From: Oscillospiraceae bacterium
GTDB taxonomy: Bacteria > Bacillota > Clostridia > Oscillospirales > CAG-272
Direction of reading: 5' to 3'
Assembly: GCA_022009675.1 (NCBI GenBank)
Contig: CP091718.1
Span: 1,116,001-1,180,000, forward strand
Length of the DNA: 64,000 nucleotides
In this document: one piece after another, positions 1-10,573 of the stretch
Layout: the number at the start of each line of letters is the position of its first letter
Position numbering within the stretch: position 1 is the first letter of the stretch
Made by a program: the position numbers and the translations under genes
Notes under the pieces: model-generated
Database searches by the model: none
Told to the model about the DNA's origin: nothing
The model's input: the letters and a program-made list of their open reading frames with translations, nothing else

Positions 1-473
1 CAAAAATCATCAATAAGGACTTGGTGGACTGCATCGTTGCCATGCCGACGCAGCTGTTCTATACCACGCAGATCCCGGTCTCGCTGTGGTTCCTCATCAA
101 AGGCAAAAAGCAACCGGGCAAAACGCTGTTTATCGACGCGCGGAAGCTGGGCACGATGGTCTCGCGCAAGAACCGCGAGCTGACCGACGCGGACATCCGG
201 AAGATTGCCGACACCTACAACGCCTTTGCGGACGGCACGCTGACCGACCAAAAGGGCTTTTGCGCCGTGGCGACCACGGAGGACATCGCAAAGCAGGACT
301 ACATCCTCACCCCGGGGCGATATGTCGGCATTGAGGAGCAGGCGGACGACGGCGAACCGTTTGACGACAAGATGAAGCGCCTGACCGGAGAACTCGCCGG
401 GCTGTTTGAGAAGTCGCACGAGCTGGAACAGGAGATACGCGAGAAACTGGGGGCGATTGGGTATGAAGTGTAA
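1..473 (+). CDS. hsdM: Type I restriction-modification DNA methyltransferase subunit, 3' end (locus 1)
   Basis: This is the C-terminal part of an HsdM N6-adenine methyltransferase; the reading frame is open from base 3 back through the window edge, so the catalytic domain lies outside. The visible part holds the conserved stretch after the methylase core (DCIVAMPTQLFYTTQIPVSL, then FLIKGKK) and a charged helical tail (around residues 115-145) that in this family contacts HsdS. HsdM with two copies of itself and HsdS forms the modification enzyme. The stop overlaps the start of hsdS, so the two are translationally coupled in one operon. The family call is secure; sequence specificity cannot be read from it. 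Confidence 0.93.
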   Translation, partial: KIINKDLVDCIVAMPTQLFYTTQIPVSLWFLIKGKKQPGKTLFIDARKLGTMVSRKNRELTDADIRKIADTYNAFADGTLTDQKGFCAVATTEDIAKQDYILTPGRYVGIEEQADDGEPFDDKMKRLTGELAGLFEKSHELEQEIREKLGAIGYEV

Positions 474-1622
474 ATTGAAAGATTTTTGCACGGTCATCAA
501 TGGGAGAGCTTATAGTCAAAAAGAGTTATTGGATAAGGGAAAATATCGCGTTTTAAGAGTTGGCAATTTCTTTTTCATCCGACAGATGGTACTTTTTCTG
601 ATTTGGAACTTCCTGCTGAAAAAAATATTGCAATAAAGGGGATTTGCTTTTTGCTTGGGCTTGCTCTTTTTGGTCCACGTATTTGGAATGGAGAAGATAG
701 GACGATTTTTTTCATTATCACATATGGAAATTAGATATTGATTCGAATATTGTTGATAAAATGTACCTGTTCTATTTGCTCAAAATATCGGTTGATTCAA
801 TGACTGCGGGGACACATGGTAGTGTAATGATGCACATTACCAAAAGTGATATGGAGAATTTTGAGTTTGACATTCCAACATTAGAGATACAAAAGAAAAT
901 CGCCGCCATTCTTTCCGCACTGGACGAAAAAATCGCAATAAATCGGGAGATAAACGATAATTTACAGCAGCAAGCCGCCGCATTGTTTTCGAGCCTCTAT
1001 GATCGGTCAAACACCGAGGTTAGATTCACCGATTTGATACAGATACTCGGCGGTGGGACACCAAAAACAGGCGAAAACACTTATTGGAACGGTAATATTT
1101 CCTTCTTTACTCCAAAAGATGTTGGCGCACCATATACCCTTATCACAGAAAAGACTATCTACCGAAGAAGGTCTTTCACATTGTAACAGCCGACTGTATC
1201 CTGTGGACACCGTTTTCGTCACTGCAAGAGGCACTGTTGGCAAAGTTGGTATGTCCGGAGTTCCGATGGCTATGAACCAATCCTGCTATGCGCTTGTCGG
1301 TAAAGAGACGCATCAACTCCTTGTATATTTCTACACACTCAAAGCTGTTGATAGGCTCAAGCACAAAGCAAGTGGAGCCGTATTTGATGCGATTACCACC
1401 AGAGATTTTGAATCAGAGCAAATCATGAAACTCTCTGATGACGATGCTACGGCGTTTCTCCGTGTTGCAGAGCCCATGTTTCAGGAGGTACTTAACAACA
1501 ACATCGAAAACTTGCGACTTTCAACACTACGGGATTCATTGCTGCCTAAGCTCATGTCCGGCGAGATTGATGTCTCCGACATCGACCTCTACGCCGCTAA
1601 GTTAGAGATTATGGGAGGATAA
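463..1622 (+). CDS. hsdS: Type I restriction specificity subunit, frameshifted (locus 1)
   Basis: HsdS supplies two target-recognition domains that read the two halves of the DNA site. The first begins KLKDFCTVINGRAYSQKELL; a central conserved helix follows (LEIQKKIAAILSALDEKI); the second holds GGGTPKTGENTYW and FFTPKDV; the gene closes with LRDSLLPKLMSGEIDVSDID. The frame breaks at least three times, near 570, 705 and 1165, each at or near a short base run, while the pieces together give a normal-length HsdS of about 385 residues. The start overlaps the hsdM stop by a few bases and abiH follows after one base. Either a recent pseudogene or sequencing error; I favour error because every segment is conserved. 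Confidence 0.88.
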
Positions 1623-1623
1623 A

Positions 1624-2739
1624 ATGAATTTCTTGTTACTTGGAAATGGTTTCGATCTTCATCACGGGTTACCGACCAGCTATATTGATATGATACGCAT
1701 TTTTCCGGCATTTGACGGAAAATAGCGATGTTACCTATAAGAATGTCGGCGAGATCTTAGACTCCTATAAATCTTCCACATCTGACGATAATAACAATAG
1801 ACTTTTAGACTACTGCCAAACTTACGATGAGGCATTAAAAAACATTAACTGGACATCTGACTTTTCGTGGGCAAAATTAGCGCAGAACCGTTGGTATCAA
1901 TATTTTTGCCACACAAATGATAAGGATTTGACGTGGATTGATTTTGAGTTAGAAATTAAACATGCCTTAGAGTGTATAGAACAGGAATACTCTTGTGAAA
2001 AACATAAGGACAACAATGATGGCGGCAATGCCGTTGTGGAATTTCTGATTCCTTCAGAGAAATTGAGCAAAGAAAAGCTCGTTTCACTTTTGTATGAGGA
2101 ATTATGCGTTTTCAAACAAGCAATGTGTGAGTATTTGCACTATTTTTGTCGATGAAATGCTCCCGAACTTAAAAAGCATCTACCTCGTTTGATTCCGTCA
2201 AAAATGCAGGTATGATAATAACAATGAATTATACTTCCACATTTGAGAAGTTGTATCTTCCCAAAGAAATACATAGTACGCAAAGAATTGTTCATTATCA
2301 TGGACGAGTAGCAGACGGAGAGGGGATTGTTGTTGGGATAAATTCCGATGACTCAGATGAATACAGCAACGGAAAAAAGCCTGATACAACGTACAGTCAC
2401 TTCAAAAAAATATCATCAAAGAATCAACCATAATTTTGATAATGAATACATAAAAACGCTACAGTTTCAAGCTTACATAGATGAACAATATAAAAAAATG
2501 ATCTCTATTATACGCAGTCCTATATCAGCAATAAACTTTTTCATAATTGGGCACTCCTTAAACGAATCGGATGCCGATGCAATTAAAAAAACTGTTTTTC
2601 AATTTGTAGCAATCGCGTTGTTTATTATCATAATCCGCAAGCGCTGGGCGAATATATTTGCAATTTGACAAGGATTTTCGGCAGATGTGAACTTGAAGAT
2701 ATGCGCCAAAAAGGAAAAATTGACTTTTTACCCTCTTAG
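1624..2739 (+). CDS. abiH: AbiH-family abortive-infection-like protein, frameshifted
   Basis: The start reads MNFLLLGNGFDLHHGLPTSY, the nucleotide-binding-like opening typical of the AbiH family, known from lactococcal phage abortive infection. Later landmarks fit the same family: ITMNYTSTFEKLY near 2222, HYHG near 2295, and FFIIGHSLNESDADAI near 2538. The frame breaks near 1700, 2155-2200, 2420 and 2600, so the intact product would be about 370 residues. It sits between hsdS and hsdR, starting one base after hsdS, and so is probably transcribed with the restriction operon. Its motif order (GNG, TNY, HG, GHSxxExD) resembles SIR2-like defence proteins, and a SIR2-like gene holds the same slot in locus 2. 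The family is clear; a phage-defence role is inferred. Confidence 0.82.
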
Positions 2740-2775
2740 AAACCAAATTATAATTAAAGCACAGGAGAATCTACT

Positions 2776-5700
2776 ATGTCTTTCACCGAATCCACCTACG
2801 AAAACGCGGTCATTCAACTGTTTGAATCCATGGGCTACACGCACATATACGCGCCGGACATGGGGCGGGCGGACTTTTCCGACCCGCTCATGGGTGGCGT
2901 TTTGCGTGACGCGCTGGTTCGCATCAATCGCGGCTTGCCGGTGGAGGCTATCGGTGAGGCACTCTCCAAAATCCGCAATTTTGAGGGCGGCAGTCTCGTG
3001 GAGAAGAACCGTACCTTTACGGGATATCTGCAGGACGGCGTGGAGGTCAACTATACCGCAGAGGGCGAGACCCGCGCGGCGCTCGTGCGTCTTGTGGACT
3101 TTGAGAAGCCGGAAAACAATGATTTCGCGGTGGTCAATCAGTATACCTACATCGAAAACGGCAACAACCGCCGTCCGGACATCATCCTGTTTGTCAACGG
3201 TCTGCCGCTCGTTTTGATGGAACTCAAAAGCCCCGCCAAAGAGGACGCCGGCGCCGAGGACGCCTATAACCAGCTGCGCAACTATATGCAGGACATCCCG
3301 TCCCTGTTCATCTACAACGCCGTCTGCGTGATCAGCGACCTTTCCACCAACCGCGCGGGTACGATTACCTCCGGCTTTGACCGCTTTATGGAGTGGAAAA
3401 CCAAGGACGGCAGATACGAAAACACCGCCTATGCGCAGTTTGACACCTTTTACGAGGGGATGTTCCCGAAAGCCCGTCTGCTCGACATTCTGAAAAATTT
3501 CATCTGCTTCTCTGGCGACGCGCAGAAGCCGGTCAAGATTTTAGCAGGTTATCACCAATATTTCGCCGTGCGCAAAGCCGTTGAAAAAGCCGTTGTCGCA
3601 ACCAAAACCGACGGCAAAGGCGGCGTTTTCTGGCACACGCAGGGGAGCGGAAAATCGCTTTCGATGGTCTTTTATGCCCACCTCTTGCAGGAGGTCTTAC
3701 ATAGCCCGACCATCGTCGTCATGACCGACCGCATCGACCTTGACGATCAGCTTTACGCGCAATTCTGCAAATGCGCCGGCTTCCTCCGTCAGACTCCCGT
3801 GCAGGCGGAAAGCAAGGAGCATCTGAAAGCCTTGCTTGCCGGGCGCGAGGCAAACGGTATTATCTTTACCACCCTTTTCAAGTTTGAGCGGGGCGAGGAG
3901 CCGCTGTCCGAACGCCGCAACATTGTGGTCATGGCAGACGAAGCCCACCGCGGGCAATACGGTTTTGACGAGCGGGTGGTGATGTCCGAGGATGCCGACG
4001 GCAACAAGGAAGCCCGCGTGACGGTCGGCAATGCGCGGATTCTGCATGACGCACTCCCGAACGCCACCTTTATCGGCTTTACGGGAACGCCTGTTTCCGT
4101 CAAAGACCGCAACACCCGCGAGGTGTTCGGCGATTACATCGACATTTACGATATGACGCAGGCGGTAGAGGACGGCGCGACACGACCGGTCTACTACGAA
4201 AGCCGCGTGATTCATCTGAAACTCGATCAGAACACGCTCCGCCTGATTGACGCGACCTATGACGCGCTGGAGCAGATGTCCGACAGCGCAACCATTGAGA
4301 AAAGCAAGAAAATGCTCGGTCAGATGGAAAGCGTGCTCGGCGCGGATGCCACCATTCAGTCACTGTGCGAGGATATTGTCACGCACTACGAGCAGAACCG
4401 TGCAAATCTTCTGACCGGAAAAGCCATGATCGTGGCGTATTCCCGCCCGATTGCCATTAAGATTTACCGCAAAATCCTTGAACTGCGCCCCGCATGGAAA
4501 GAAAAAAAGTCGCCGTTGTGATGACAGGCGGCAACAAGGATCCCGAGGATTGGAAGGACATCATCGGTACAAAAGCGCACAAGGAAGAGCTGGCACGCCG
4601 ATTCAAGGACAATGACGACCCGCTCAAGATTGCGATTGTCGTGGATATGTGGCTGACCGGTTTTGACGTGCCGTCGCTTGCCACCATGTATGTGTACAAG
4701 CCCATGTACGGCTACAATCTGATGCAGGCGGTTGCCCGCGTGAACCGCGTGTTCAAGGACAAAGAGGGTGGGCTGATCGTCGATTATGTCGGCATTGCTT
4801 CGGCACTGAAAGAGGCGATGAAGGAGTATTCCGCCCGCGACCGGCAGAAGTACGGCGACATGGACATCGGAAAGACCGCCTATCCGAAATTTCAGGAGAA
4901 ATTGCAGGTCTGCCGCGATCTGTTCCATGGGTACGATTTCAGCAAATTCTACACGGGAACGCCACTGGAAAAGGCACAGGCGATCACAGGCGGCGTGAAC
5001 TTCGTCCTTGACGCAAAAGCGCCGAAACGCAAGGAATTATTTGCAAAAGAGGCGCTTCTCCTGCGGCAGGCGCAGTCGCTTTGCTCCAGTATGACCACCG
5101 AAGAGGAGCGGCACACGGCGGCATATTTTGAAGCGGTGCGCTCCACGGTGATGAAGATCACCATGGGCGGCGGAAACGGCAAGCCGCTGTCGCTGAAAGA
5201 GATCAATTCGCAGATCAACGAACTTCTCAAAGCGAGCATTCAGTCCGAGGGCGTGATCAATCTGTTTGAAAGCGCGAAAATGGGGGAGAAATTTTCTCTG
5301 TTTGACCCGTCGGTGTTGGAAGAAATCGCCCGCATGAAGGAGAAGAACATCGTGGTGGAAATCCTGCGCAAGCTGATGGCAGAACAGATCGCCATTTATA
5401 AGCGTACCAATGTGGTGCAAGCCACTACGTTTTCGGATAAGATCACCCTGCTGATGAACACCTATTACAACGGGCTGATAACCAATGAGGAGGTCATCAA
5501 AGAGCTTCTGAAAACGGCGGAGGAAATTAACGCCCTGCGCAAAGAGGGAGAAAAGCTCGGCTTATCGGAGGAGGAACTGGCATTCTACGACGCGCTGACC
5601 AAACCGGAGCATATCAAAGATTTCTACGAAAAATGAAACGCTGATTGCTCTGACGCGGGAACTGACCGATATGCTCCGCCGGAACCGCACCATTGACTGG

Positions 5701-5847
5701 CAGAAGAAAGAGACTGCCCGCGCCGGAATGCGGAAGATGGTCAAGCGGCTACTCAAAAAGTACAAATACCCGCCGGAGAAATACGAGGATGCCATTGAAA
5801 CCGTCATGAGCCAGTGCGAGCTTTGGACGGATCAGGCGGAGATGTGA
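2776..5847 (+). CDS. hsdR: Type I restriction endonuclease/translocase subunit, frameshifted (locus 1)
   Basis: HsdR cleaves unmodified DNA after ATP-driven translocation. An N-terminal nuclease motif (RRPDIILFV then LVLMELKSP, residues about 133-152) gives the D...ExK pattern. The helicase core has Walker A HTQGSGKS near residue 287, a DEAH box (ADEAHRGQYG) near 386, and GFTGTPV. A break near 4495 in a run of A joins to the second helicase half (MWLTGFDVPSL, AVARVNRVF). Another break at about 5631 in AAAAA hides the true C-terminus, which continues to a TGA at 5845-5847. Total about 1020 residues, normal for HsdR. It starts after an AGGAG-like site 37 bp past abiH. Confidence 0.92.
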
Positions 5848-6199
5848 GATAAGAAGAACATCAAAGGGAGTAATTTATATTCTGACCAATCCGTCATTTC
5901 CCGAATACTGTTGGGTGTGTATGTCCCGAAACCTTAAAAAAATTGGATTTTTGAAGTCCTTTCAGACTTTCCGAGATAACAGAAAACCCTTTGAAAACGC
6001 AGTGTTTTCAAGGGTTTTTAATGGCGTCATAGTATAAAAAAATGCAACTTTGACCCTGCGGATTTCCCGTTTTTTTCTTTTATATCGCACTCAGGCGCGG
6101 ACCTTCCTTTTCCTGTTTTATTTCTTCCCTGTCTTCTTTTCCCAGAAATCCGCTTTGTTTATGTAAATATCATATAGTTTTTTTCGTATGACAAAAATA
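5848..6199. other. Intergenic gap between convergent genes
   Basis: This stretch separates the end of hsdR from the minus-strand membrane-protein gene that ends at 6200. Apart from the hairpin at 5983-6019 I see no coding frame, promoter or repeat in it. It is AT-rich, particularly beyond 6060. Confidence 0.6.
5983..6019 (+). terminator. Rho-independent terminator after hsdR
   Basis: A hairpin of AAACCCTTTGAAAAC pairing with GTTTTCAAGGG is followed by TTTTT. It lies about 135 bp beyond the hsdR stop and is placed to end the restriction operon. Confidence 0.8.
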
Positions 6200-7083
6200 T
6201 TATTTTTGGCGCGCACCACCGTTTCGCGTAGGCACGGGCGGCTGCACTACGCCCATATATATTCCGAGGGTGCAGATAACAAACCAATTCGGGAAATAAA
6301 ACAATATAAGCATTACCGCAAAAAATGACAGATGATAAATCCCGAGTATGATATAAGAAAGCCATTTTTTCGGAAGGATTTTGTGCCAGAAACGATAGCC
6401 GACGGCATATTTATCAAATATGGGCATGAGTATAATGTCGAGCACAAACCATATCGCCGCAAAAACCACAAACCGCGCGACGGAAATACCCGGCGCATTG
6501 CAAAGCAACACCACATAAAAACGGAACAGCAAGAATTATCGCCGCTACAGCCGATATCACCGAAAGCAATGATTTCACGCCCGTGATTTTTATATCGGTT
6601 CCCTTTACACATGCTTTTATTTTCGATACGGCGCAGAAAGGCACACCGGAAAGGACTATATGCTTTCCGCCGTTTGTATAAATAATCAGTCGGAAAGGCT
6701 TTGCGATATCGCTTTTGAATTTCGGTCTTGAATCCATAGCATATTCGATTTTTTCTATGGTTTCATAGCGGATTTTGCCTTTCGGATAATAAATTCCTTC
6801 TTTTGCGAGGACACATACGATCCTGCCGAAAAACCGCTTATTCAGCGCCCGCAGGATAATAAACGGCAGAGAAAAAGCCGACGCAGACTAAAACCGATGT
6901 GCGAAACGCAGACAGCCACTCCGCAAAATCAAATTTCCCTATTCCCCACGAAATCACCAAAATAGCATAAGGAACGGCAAGCATCACGGAATACAGAAAA
7001 ATCAAAGGGACATCAAAAATATATTCGGCGCAACTTTTTCCCTTCAATATTTTTTTCAGACTGCGGTTTTCTTCCGATGCCAT
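6200..7083 (-). CDS. Membrane protein with a PH-like cytoplasmic domain, frameshifted
   Basis: Three reading-frame pieces join into one protein of about 295 residues. It starts MASEENRSLKKILKGKS, has two hydrophobic helices (residues about 30-75), then a soluble block containing VLAKEGIYYPKGKIRYETIE and PFRLIIYTNGGKHIVLSG, then three or four more membrane helices ending in FPNWFVICTLGIYMG. The soluble block, with short strands and a YYPKGKI turn, looks like a bacterial PH-type domain placed between membrane segments. The breaks are near 6838 and 6520. A GGGGATG-like site precedes the ATG. The nearest gene upstream on this strand lies about 80 bp away. I do not recognise the specific family, and no function can be assigned. 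Confidence 0.6.
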
Positions 7084-7163
7084 TTTTCATCCCCTTTCGC
7101 TTTTTCGCAAAGAATTTATTTTTATTGTCACCGCTATCACGTTCGCTGTCGCATCCCAGCTTT

Positions 7164-7473
7164 TCACCTACAAAAATACGCCTGTATTTCGCTTTCGGTA
7201 ACAAGAACGGATTCCTGACGAAAAAGCGCAAAGATCTTTGGCAATATCATTCACAACGGCTTTTTCAACGTCAATAAGAGTAAGCACAAGACTTGTTTCT
7301 CTGGCATATTCCCCGTTTTCATAAATGTATCCGCCTTCCTGCATGCCGAATGAAAACGGCACCTTATATGAATGGCACACATTGCGAAGCACCCTGATAT
7401 ATTTTTCGTTTTCAAAAAGCTGTGTTTTCGTAGTTGAATCGTGCAGTCCTATATAAATTTCCGATTTGACCAT
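7164..7473 (-). CDS. Small conserved protein, unknown (DUF3574-like pattern)
   Basis: The start chosen is the ATG at 7473 because GGAGGAGG stands four bases before it; a longer in-frame start at 7497 has no such site. The product is about 103 residues: MVKSEIYIGLHD, then a helix, then YKVPFSFGMQEGGYIYENGE and RETSLVLTLIDVEKAV. A one-base break near 7225 changes the last 22 residues; the repaired tail is LFRQESVLVTESEIQAYFCR. The pattern of an N-terminal YIG strand, a central glycine turn and a RETS strand recalls small alpha/beta ferredoxin-like proteins such as DUF3574, but this is only a resemblance. It lies upstream of, and on the same strand as, the membrane protein ending at 6200. Confidence 0.55.
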
Positions 7474-7593
7474 GCTTCCTCCTCCGCTTCCGCGCACTTT
7501 TCCGATGCTTCATTATACCATAAATCCACGCGGCTTTCAATCTCAATCACGCAATTTGCGGATGAAGCGCCTACAGCAGGGTATATAACCGAA

Positions 7594-7620
7594 AAAAGCA
7601 CTTGCGCCGCAAGTGCTTTT
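7594..7620. terminator. Perfect palindrome, likely bidirectional terminator
   Basis: AAAAGCACTTGCG and its exact complement surround a single C. With A-runs on one side and T-runs on the other it can work in either direction. It sits just before the left end of the first IS5-type element. Confidence 0.65.
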
Positions 7621-7668
7621 GGTGTCTACAGGTCATTTCAGATGCCGATTTTGTGTTAGCCAATTTAG

Positions 7669-8249
7669 GGAAACACTGATTAATGTAAGCCTTGCAAAAA
7701 TATACGAAAAGTAGCATAATAGAGGAAAGCAAAGCAAGGCAGGTGTGCGGTATGAAAGATCAGATAACATTGACGGATGTTGAATACGGAAACCGGAAAA
7801 AGACGACGAAGCGGGAGGAATTTCTCAACAAGATGGAAGAGATCATCCCGTGGAAAGCATGGGTAGAAATGATCAGACCGTTCGATTCGCTGTAAGGTCG
7901 AGCACGCCTTTCTCATAGTCAAGCGGGATTTCGGGTATAGGAAAGTTGCATACCGTGGCATTGCCAAAAATATGAACCGGTTCCATGTCCTGTTCGGGTG
8001 TGCCAACCTGTTGATGTGCATCCGGGCTGGGCGCACCGAACAGTTCCGGAATAAACAAGCTACGCCTGCAGTAGGATAACTATGCCCATTTGAGGGTAAT
8101 TCCCCCTCATTGGGGATGAAAAAAACCGGCTCAGGCGGTGCTTGCGTGGCTGTTTTTCGACTTTTGCTTGTCATCCTTGATGTTTTATTCATCATTTTAT
8201 GCATGATTGAATGTTCGGGAGATTTGGAGACGAGTTATTCAGCAGTTCC
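7669..8249 (+). mobile_element. Internally deleted IS5-type element (MITE-like), copy 1
   Basis: The left end reads GGAAACACTGATTAATG and the right end, read inward, GGAACTGCTGAATAAC: imperfect terminal inverted repeats. Inside are only the first 45 or so and last 60 or so codons of an IS5-family transposase. A second copy at 10776-11352 has the same ends and the same internal junction, so the deletion arose once and the short form then moved. The flanks are CTAA/TTAG-like, as for IS5-group targets. The element interrupts the gene that continues at 8251. Trans-mobilisation by a full-length relative is inferred; none is in the window. Confidence 0.8.
7752..8079 (+). pseudogene. IS5-family transposase remnant, copy 1
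   Basis: The 5' piece opens MKDQITLTDVEYGNRKKTT and WKAWVEMIRPF, the N-terminus of an IS5-family DDE transposase. The middle, including the catalytic domain, is deleted at CCGTTCGATTCGCTGTAAGG. After it, in another frame, comes the family's C-terminus: KVEHAFLIVKRDFGYRKVAY, then FHVLFGCANLLMCI. No catalytic residues remain other than the C-terminal helix, so this cannot make an active enzyme. Confidence 0.82.
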
Positions 8250-8250
8250 C

Positions 8251-8802
8251 TAAATTATCCAAAGGACTAAAAGGTGCTGGAAAGGCCTTGGACTTTGCAG
8301 GAAAATTTGCAGATGGTGTTGTAATCTTTTTTGATACAGCATCTGGAATCTCCGAAAACATTGAAAGTGGAACTCGAACACAAAAGATTGTTTCCGACGC
8401 TTTAGTCGATGTTGGAACTGGAATAGGAATTACCGCTGGTTCAACCGCCGTTGGTGCGTGGGCTGGATCATTCATTCCAATTCCTGTCGTGGGAACTCTT
8501 TTGGGTGCGGGAGTCGGATATGTTGTTGGTGAAACGGCGGATTGGTTTATCAATGAAGATCTTGAATTTCTTGGAGATAAATCCAATAGTTGATTGGACG
8601 AAAGAAGGTGCTGCTGCTGCCGATTGGGTTGTAGAAGATCTTCCAGATATTGCATCCGATGTGTGGGATGCAACAACAGACTTCTTTGAAGACACCGGCG
8701 AGGTAATAGGTGATTTTCGAGGATACGGGCGAAGCAGTCGGCAACTTTTTTGAAGATGCAGGTGATGCAATAGGCGGGTTCTTTTCGGGTCTGTTCTCAT
8801 AA
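8251..8802 (+). pseudogene. Truncated glycine-zipper protein, toxin-like C-terminus
   Basis: The IS5-type element cuts off the 5' end. What remains is about 185 codons: an amphipathic start (KGLKGAGKALDFAGKFADGV), then a glycine-zipper hydrophobic block (GTGIGITAGSTAVGAWAGSF, VVGTLLGAGVGYVVG), then an acidic tail with the repeated unit FFEDTGE/FFEDAGD ending GGFFSGLFS. Breaks occur near 8580 and 8715. Such glycine-zipper blocks occur in pore-forming C-termini of LXG-type secreted toxins; that link is an inference since the N-terminal export domain is absent. The element's own right end supplies a TTG codon at 8207 that reads in frame into the remnant. A membrane-protein gene follows 19 bp downstream and could be its immunity partner. 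Confidence 0.5.
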
Positions 8803-8821
8803 ACATATAAGGAGGAAGTGA

Positions 8822-9609
8822 ATGAAGAAGAATGCTTGTGATTTAATATATCTTGATACTAAAAAGATATACGTCTCCAAGAAATCTAAAAAAACAGTTT
8901 ATTTTTGCTATAATTATCATACCACTTAGTATGGCAGTCATGGGAATTGCTGCGATAAATACTATTGGCGTTAATTGGAAATCATTGTTTCCACTTGTAT
9001 CTATTGGCATTTGGAGTCTACTTTACTGGCTACTCATCTTGATTCTTCAGTGCAGAAAAGCAAAAAAGACATTTGAGTTAAGATTTCTTGTAAATGGTCT
9101 TTCAGGACTATTAGTTTCTTCTATCTTCTGGATTCTCTATTCTTCTCTTAGTCTCTTTGATAATAACCCATTGATTGGTTTTGATTTTTTTCACTTTGGA
9201 TATTACTACTTTATTTGATTTTTTTCCATCTTGTATATTGGGTTGGTGATTCTTGGTGTACATAAAGGTGTCTTTAAAAAATAAAAGAAAAAAAGTCAAA
9301 CACCTAAAGCCTTGGCAATTTCAGCTTTTTTCTCTGCAATTCTTCCAAGCACAGGCATAATGGGCATGTATACTTCTAAAATTCTCAGAGCACACGCAAG
9401 CGATGCAGTGCAAGATATCATTGGAACCACCGCTCTTGTTTTGGTAATCTTTTTGCCGATATTAGCACATATTAATTTCGTTCAATACTTTTATTGTAAA
9501 AAAATACAAAATTTCTTGTGACGAATATGGCAATACCACTTCACCGAACCTTGAATATCATAAAAAGCAAAAAAAGAAAGAATATAGAGCGAAAGGAAGA
9601 GGTTCTTGA
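8822..9609 (+). CDS. Multi-pass membrane protein, frameshifted; possible immunity protein
   Basis: AAGGAGG stands before the ATG at 8822. Three in-line pieces, broken near 8890, 9215, 9283 and 9500 in A or T runs, join into about 260 residues with six or so hydrophobic segments: FAIIIIPLSMAVMGIAAINT, SLFPLVSIGIWSLLYWLLIL, GLSGLLVSSIFWILY, FSILYIGLVILGV, LAISAFFSAILPS and IIGTTALVLVIFLPILAH. The charged C-terminal tail (KKQKKKEYRAKGRGS) would be cytoplasmic. I do not recognise a named family. Position directly behind the glycine-zipper remnant is the usual place for an immunity gene, but no sequence feature proves that job. Confidence 0.5.
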
Positions 9610-9657
9610 GCAGACCAATATATCAAAAAGGCAAGTCTGTAAAAAAAGGACATTCCA

Positions 9658-9741
9658 TTGTTAATCAAAATCCTAATTGGAATCTTAGCCGTTCCTATTA
9701 TTCTCATCTTCATTGTTTTTTTCTTGTATTTTTTTCATTAA
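9658..9741 (+). CDS. Possible small hydrophobic peptide
   Basis: A TTG codon five bases after AAAGGA opens 27 codons that are almost wholly hydrophobic (LIKILIGILAVPIILIFIVF), with a lysine at position 4. It could be a single-span membrane peptide, or a leftover membrane segment of a decayed gene. Nothing else supports it. Confidence 0.25.
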   Translation: MLIKILIGILAVPIILIFIVFFLYFFH

Positions 9742-9789
9742 AGGATTCATACAAGGAATATCTTGAAAAAAACATTTAAACACAATGTT

Positions 9790-9820
9790 CAGCCGCACTT
9801 TCGGGTGCGGCTGTTTTTCT
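9790..9820 (+). terminator. Rho-independent terminator
   Basis: CAGCCGCAC and GTGCGGCTG form a nine-pair stem around TTTCGG, followed by TTTTTCTT. It would end the transcript of the toxin-like/membrane-protein pair. Confidence 0.8.
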
Positions 9821-9864
9821 TGGTACTTGCAAATTCGACCAAAATGTGTTACACTTATGATAAT

Positions 9865-9878
9865 CTAAGGAAACACTG
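9865..9878 (+). repeat. Remnant end of an IS5-type element
   Basis: CTAAGGAAACACTG matches exactly the left boundary of the copy at 10776 together with its flank. Nothing of the element's interior follows. It is most simply the scar of a third insertion or of a recombination event. Confidence 0.5.
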
Positions 9879-10059
9879 GATGCGGTTTTGGGGTGTATGG
9901 GATTGGCGAATAATTTGGGAGATGTTATGGGATACGATGGGCTATGTGATTTCCGAATTAAGACCACAATTTGTTACTCAAACAGACTGATAACGGCAAA
10001 CTCAAACACACAAAGAAGCAATGCTATTAAAAAGCAATAGAATTGGAGGATTGTATCAT

Positions 10060-10567
10060 ATGAGAATGGCAATTGTTAAATTAATCAAATCCATCGTAAT
10101 CGCTTCATTATTCGCATTCGTACTCTATTTTATATTGGCGTTCACTTTGGCTGCGCTCTTTGAGGACAATCCCAATAAGGATCTGTACATATCGTGCTGT
10201 ATCGTTCTAATCTACGATCTAAGCTTTTATGTAATACACGAAAGACGCCGAACTGACACCTTCGAAGATTGCGATGAGCAATTTACCTATCGTAAGGAGC
10301 TCAAATCGTACTTTGCCGCCGAGGGAAAATATCTGCTATTGCTGTACGGGATTTTCGCAGCTGTCGTTGAGATTGGTATGCTCGTGTCTCCGGAGAATTT
10401 CAACAAATCTATTGGCGCAATTTTTTTGCTATGATTTATCCGCTTACGCCATATATTCCAATTCCTGTCGTCCGTTCTGTGGTGAGTCTACTGCTTTTGC
10501 ATGATCAGGGGCTGTGATCCTTGTTCTTTTGCGAAGTCGTAAAATAACTAAAATGTTAAGGGGGTGA
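10060..10567 (+). CDS. Four-helix membrane protein, frameshifted, next to peptide gene
   Basis: The start at 10060 follows GGAGG by a suitable distance; an upstream in-frame ATG at 10021 lacks one. The product is about 169 residues with helices at SIVIASLFAFVLYFILAFTL, DLYISCCIVLIYDLSFYVI, YLLLLYGIFAAVVEIGMLV and, after a break in a T-run near 10425, a fourth around IPVVRSVVSLLLL; a further break near 10515 restores the tail ILVLLRSRKITKMLRG. The stop lies in the ribosome site of the peptide gene at 10574, so the two are probably one transcription unit. Family not recognised; a role in peptide immunity or export is possible but only from position. Confidence 0.5.
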
Positions 10568-10573
10568 AACATT

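Larger units (their letters stand above)
9610..10059. other. Degenerate spacer with small fragments
   Basis: The stretch holds a possible small hydrophobic peptide (9658-9741), a terminator (9790-9820), an IS5-type end remnant (9865-9878), and from 9893 a short open fragment reading MGLANNLGDVMGYDGLCDFR whose parent gene I cannot name. It looks like scar tissue left by repeated insertions. Confidence 0.5.

Noticed and set aside
4480..4525. Programmed ribosomal frameshifting in hsdR (A-run near 4495)
   Set aside because: Similar run-associated breaks occur in unrelated genes throughout the window, without conserved slippery signals or following pseudoknots.
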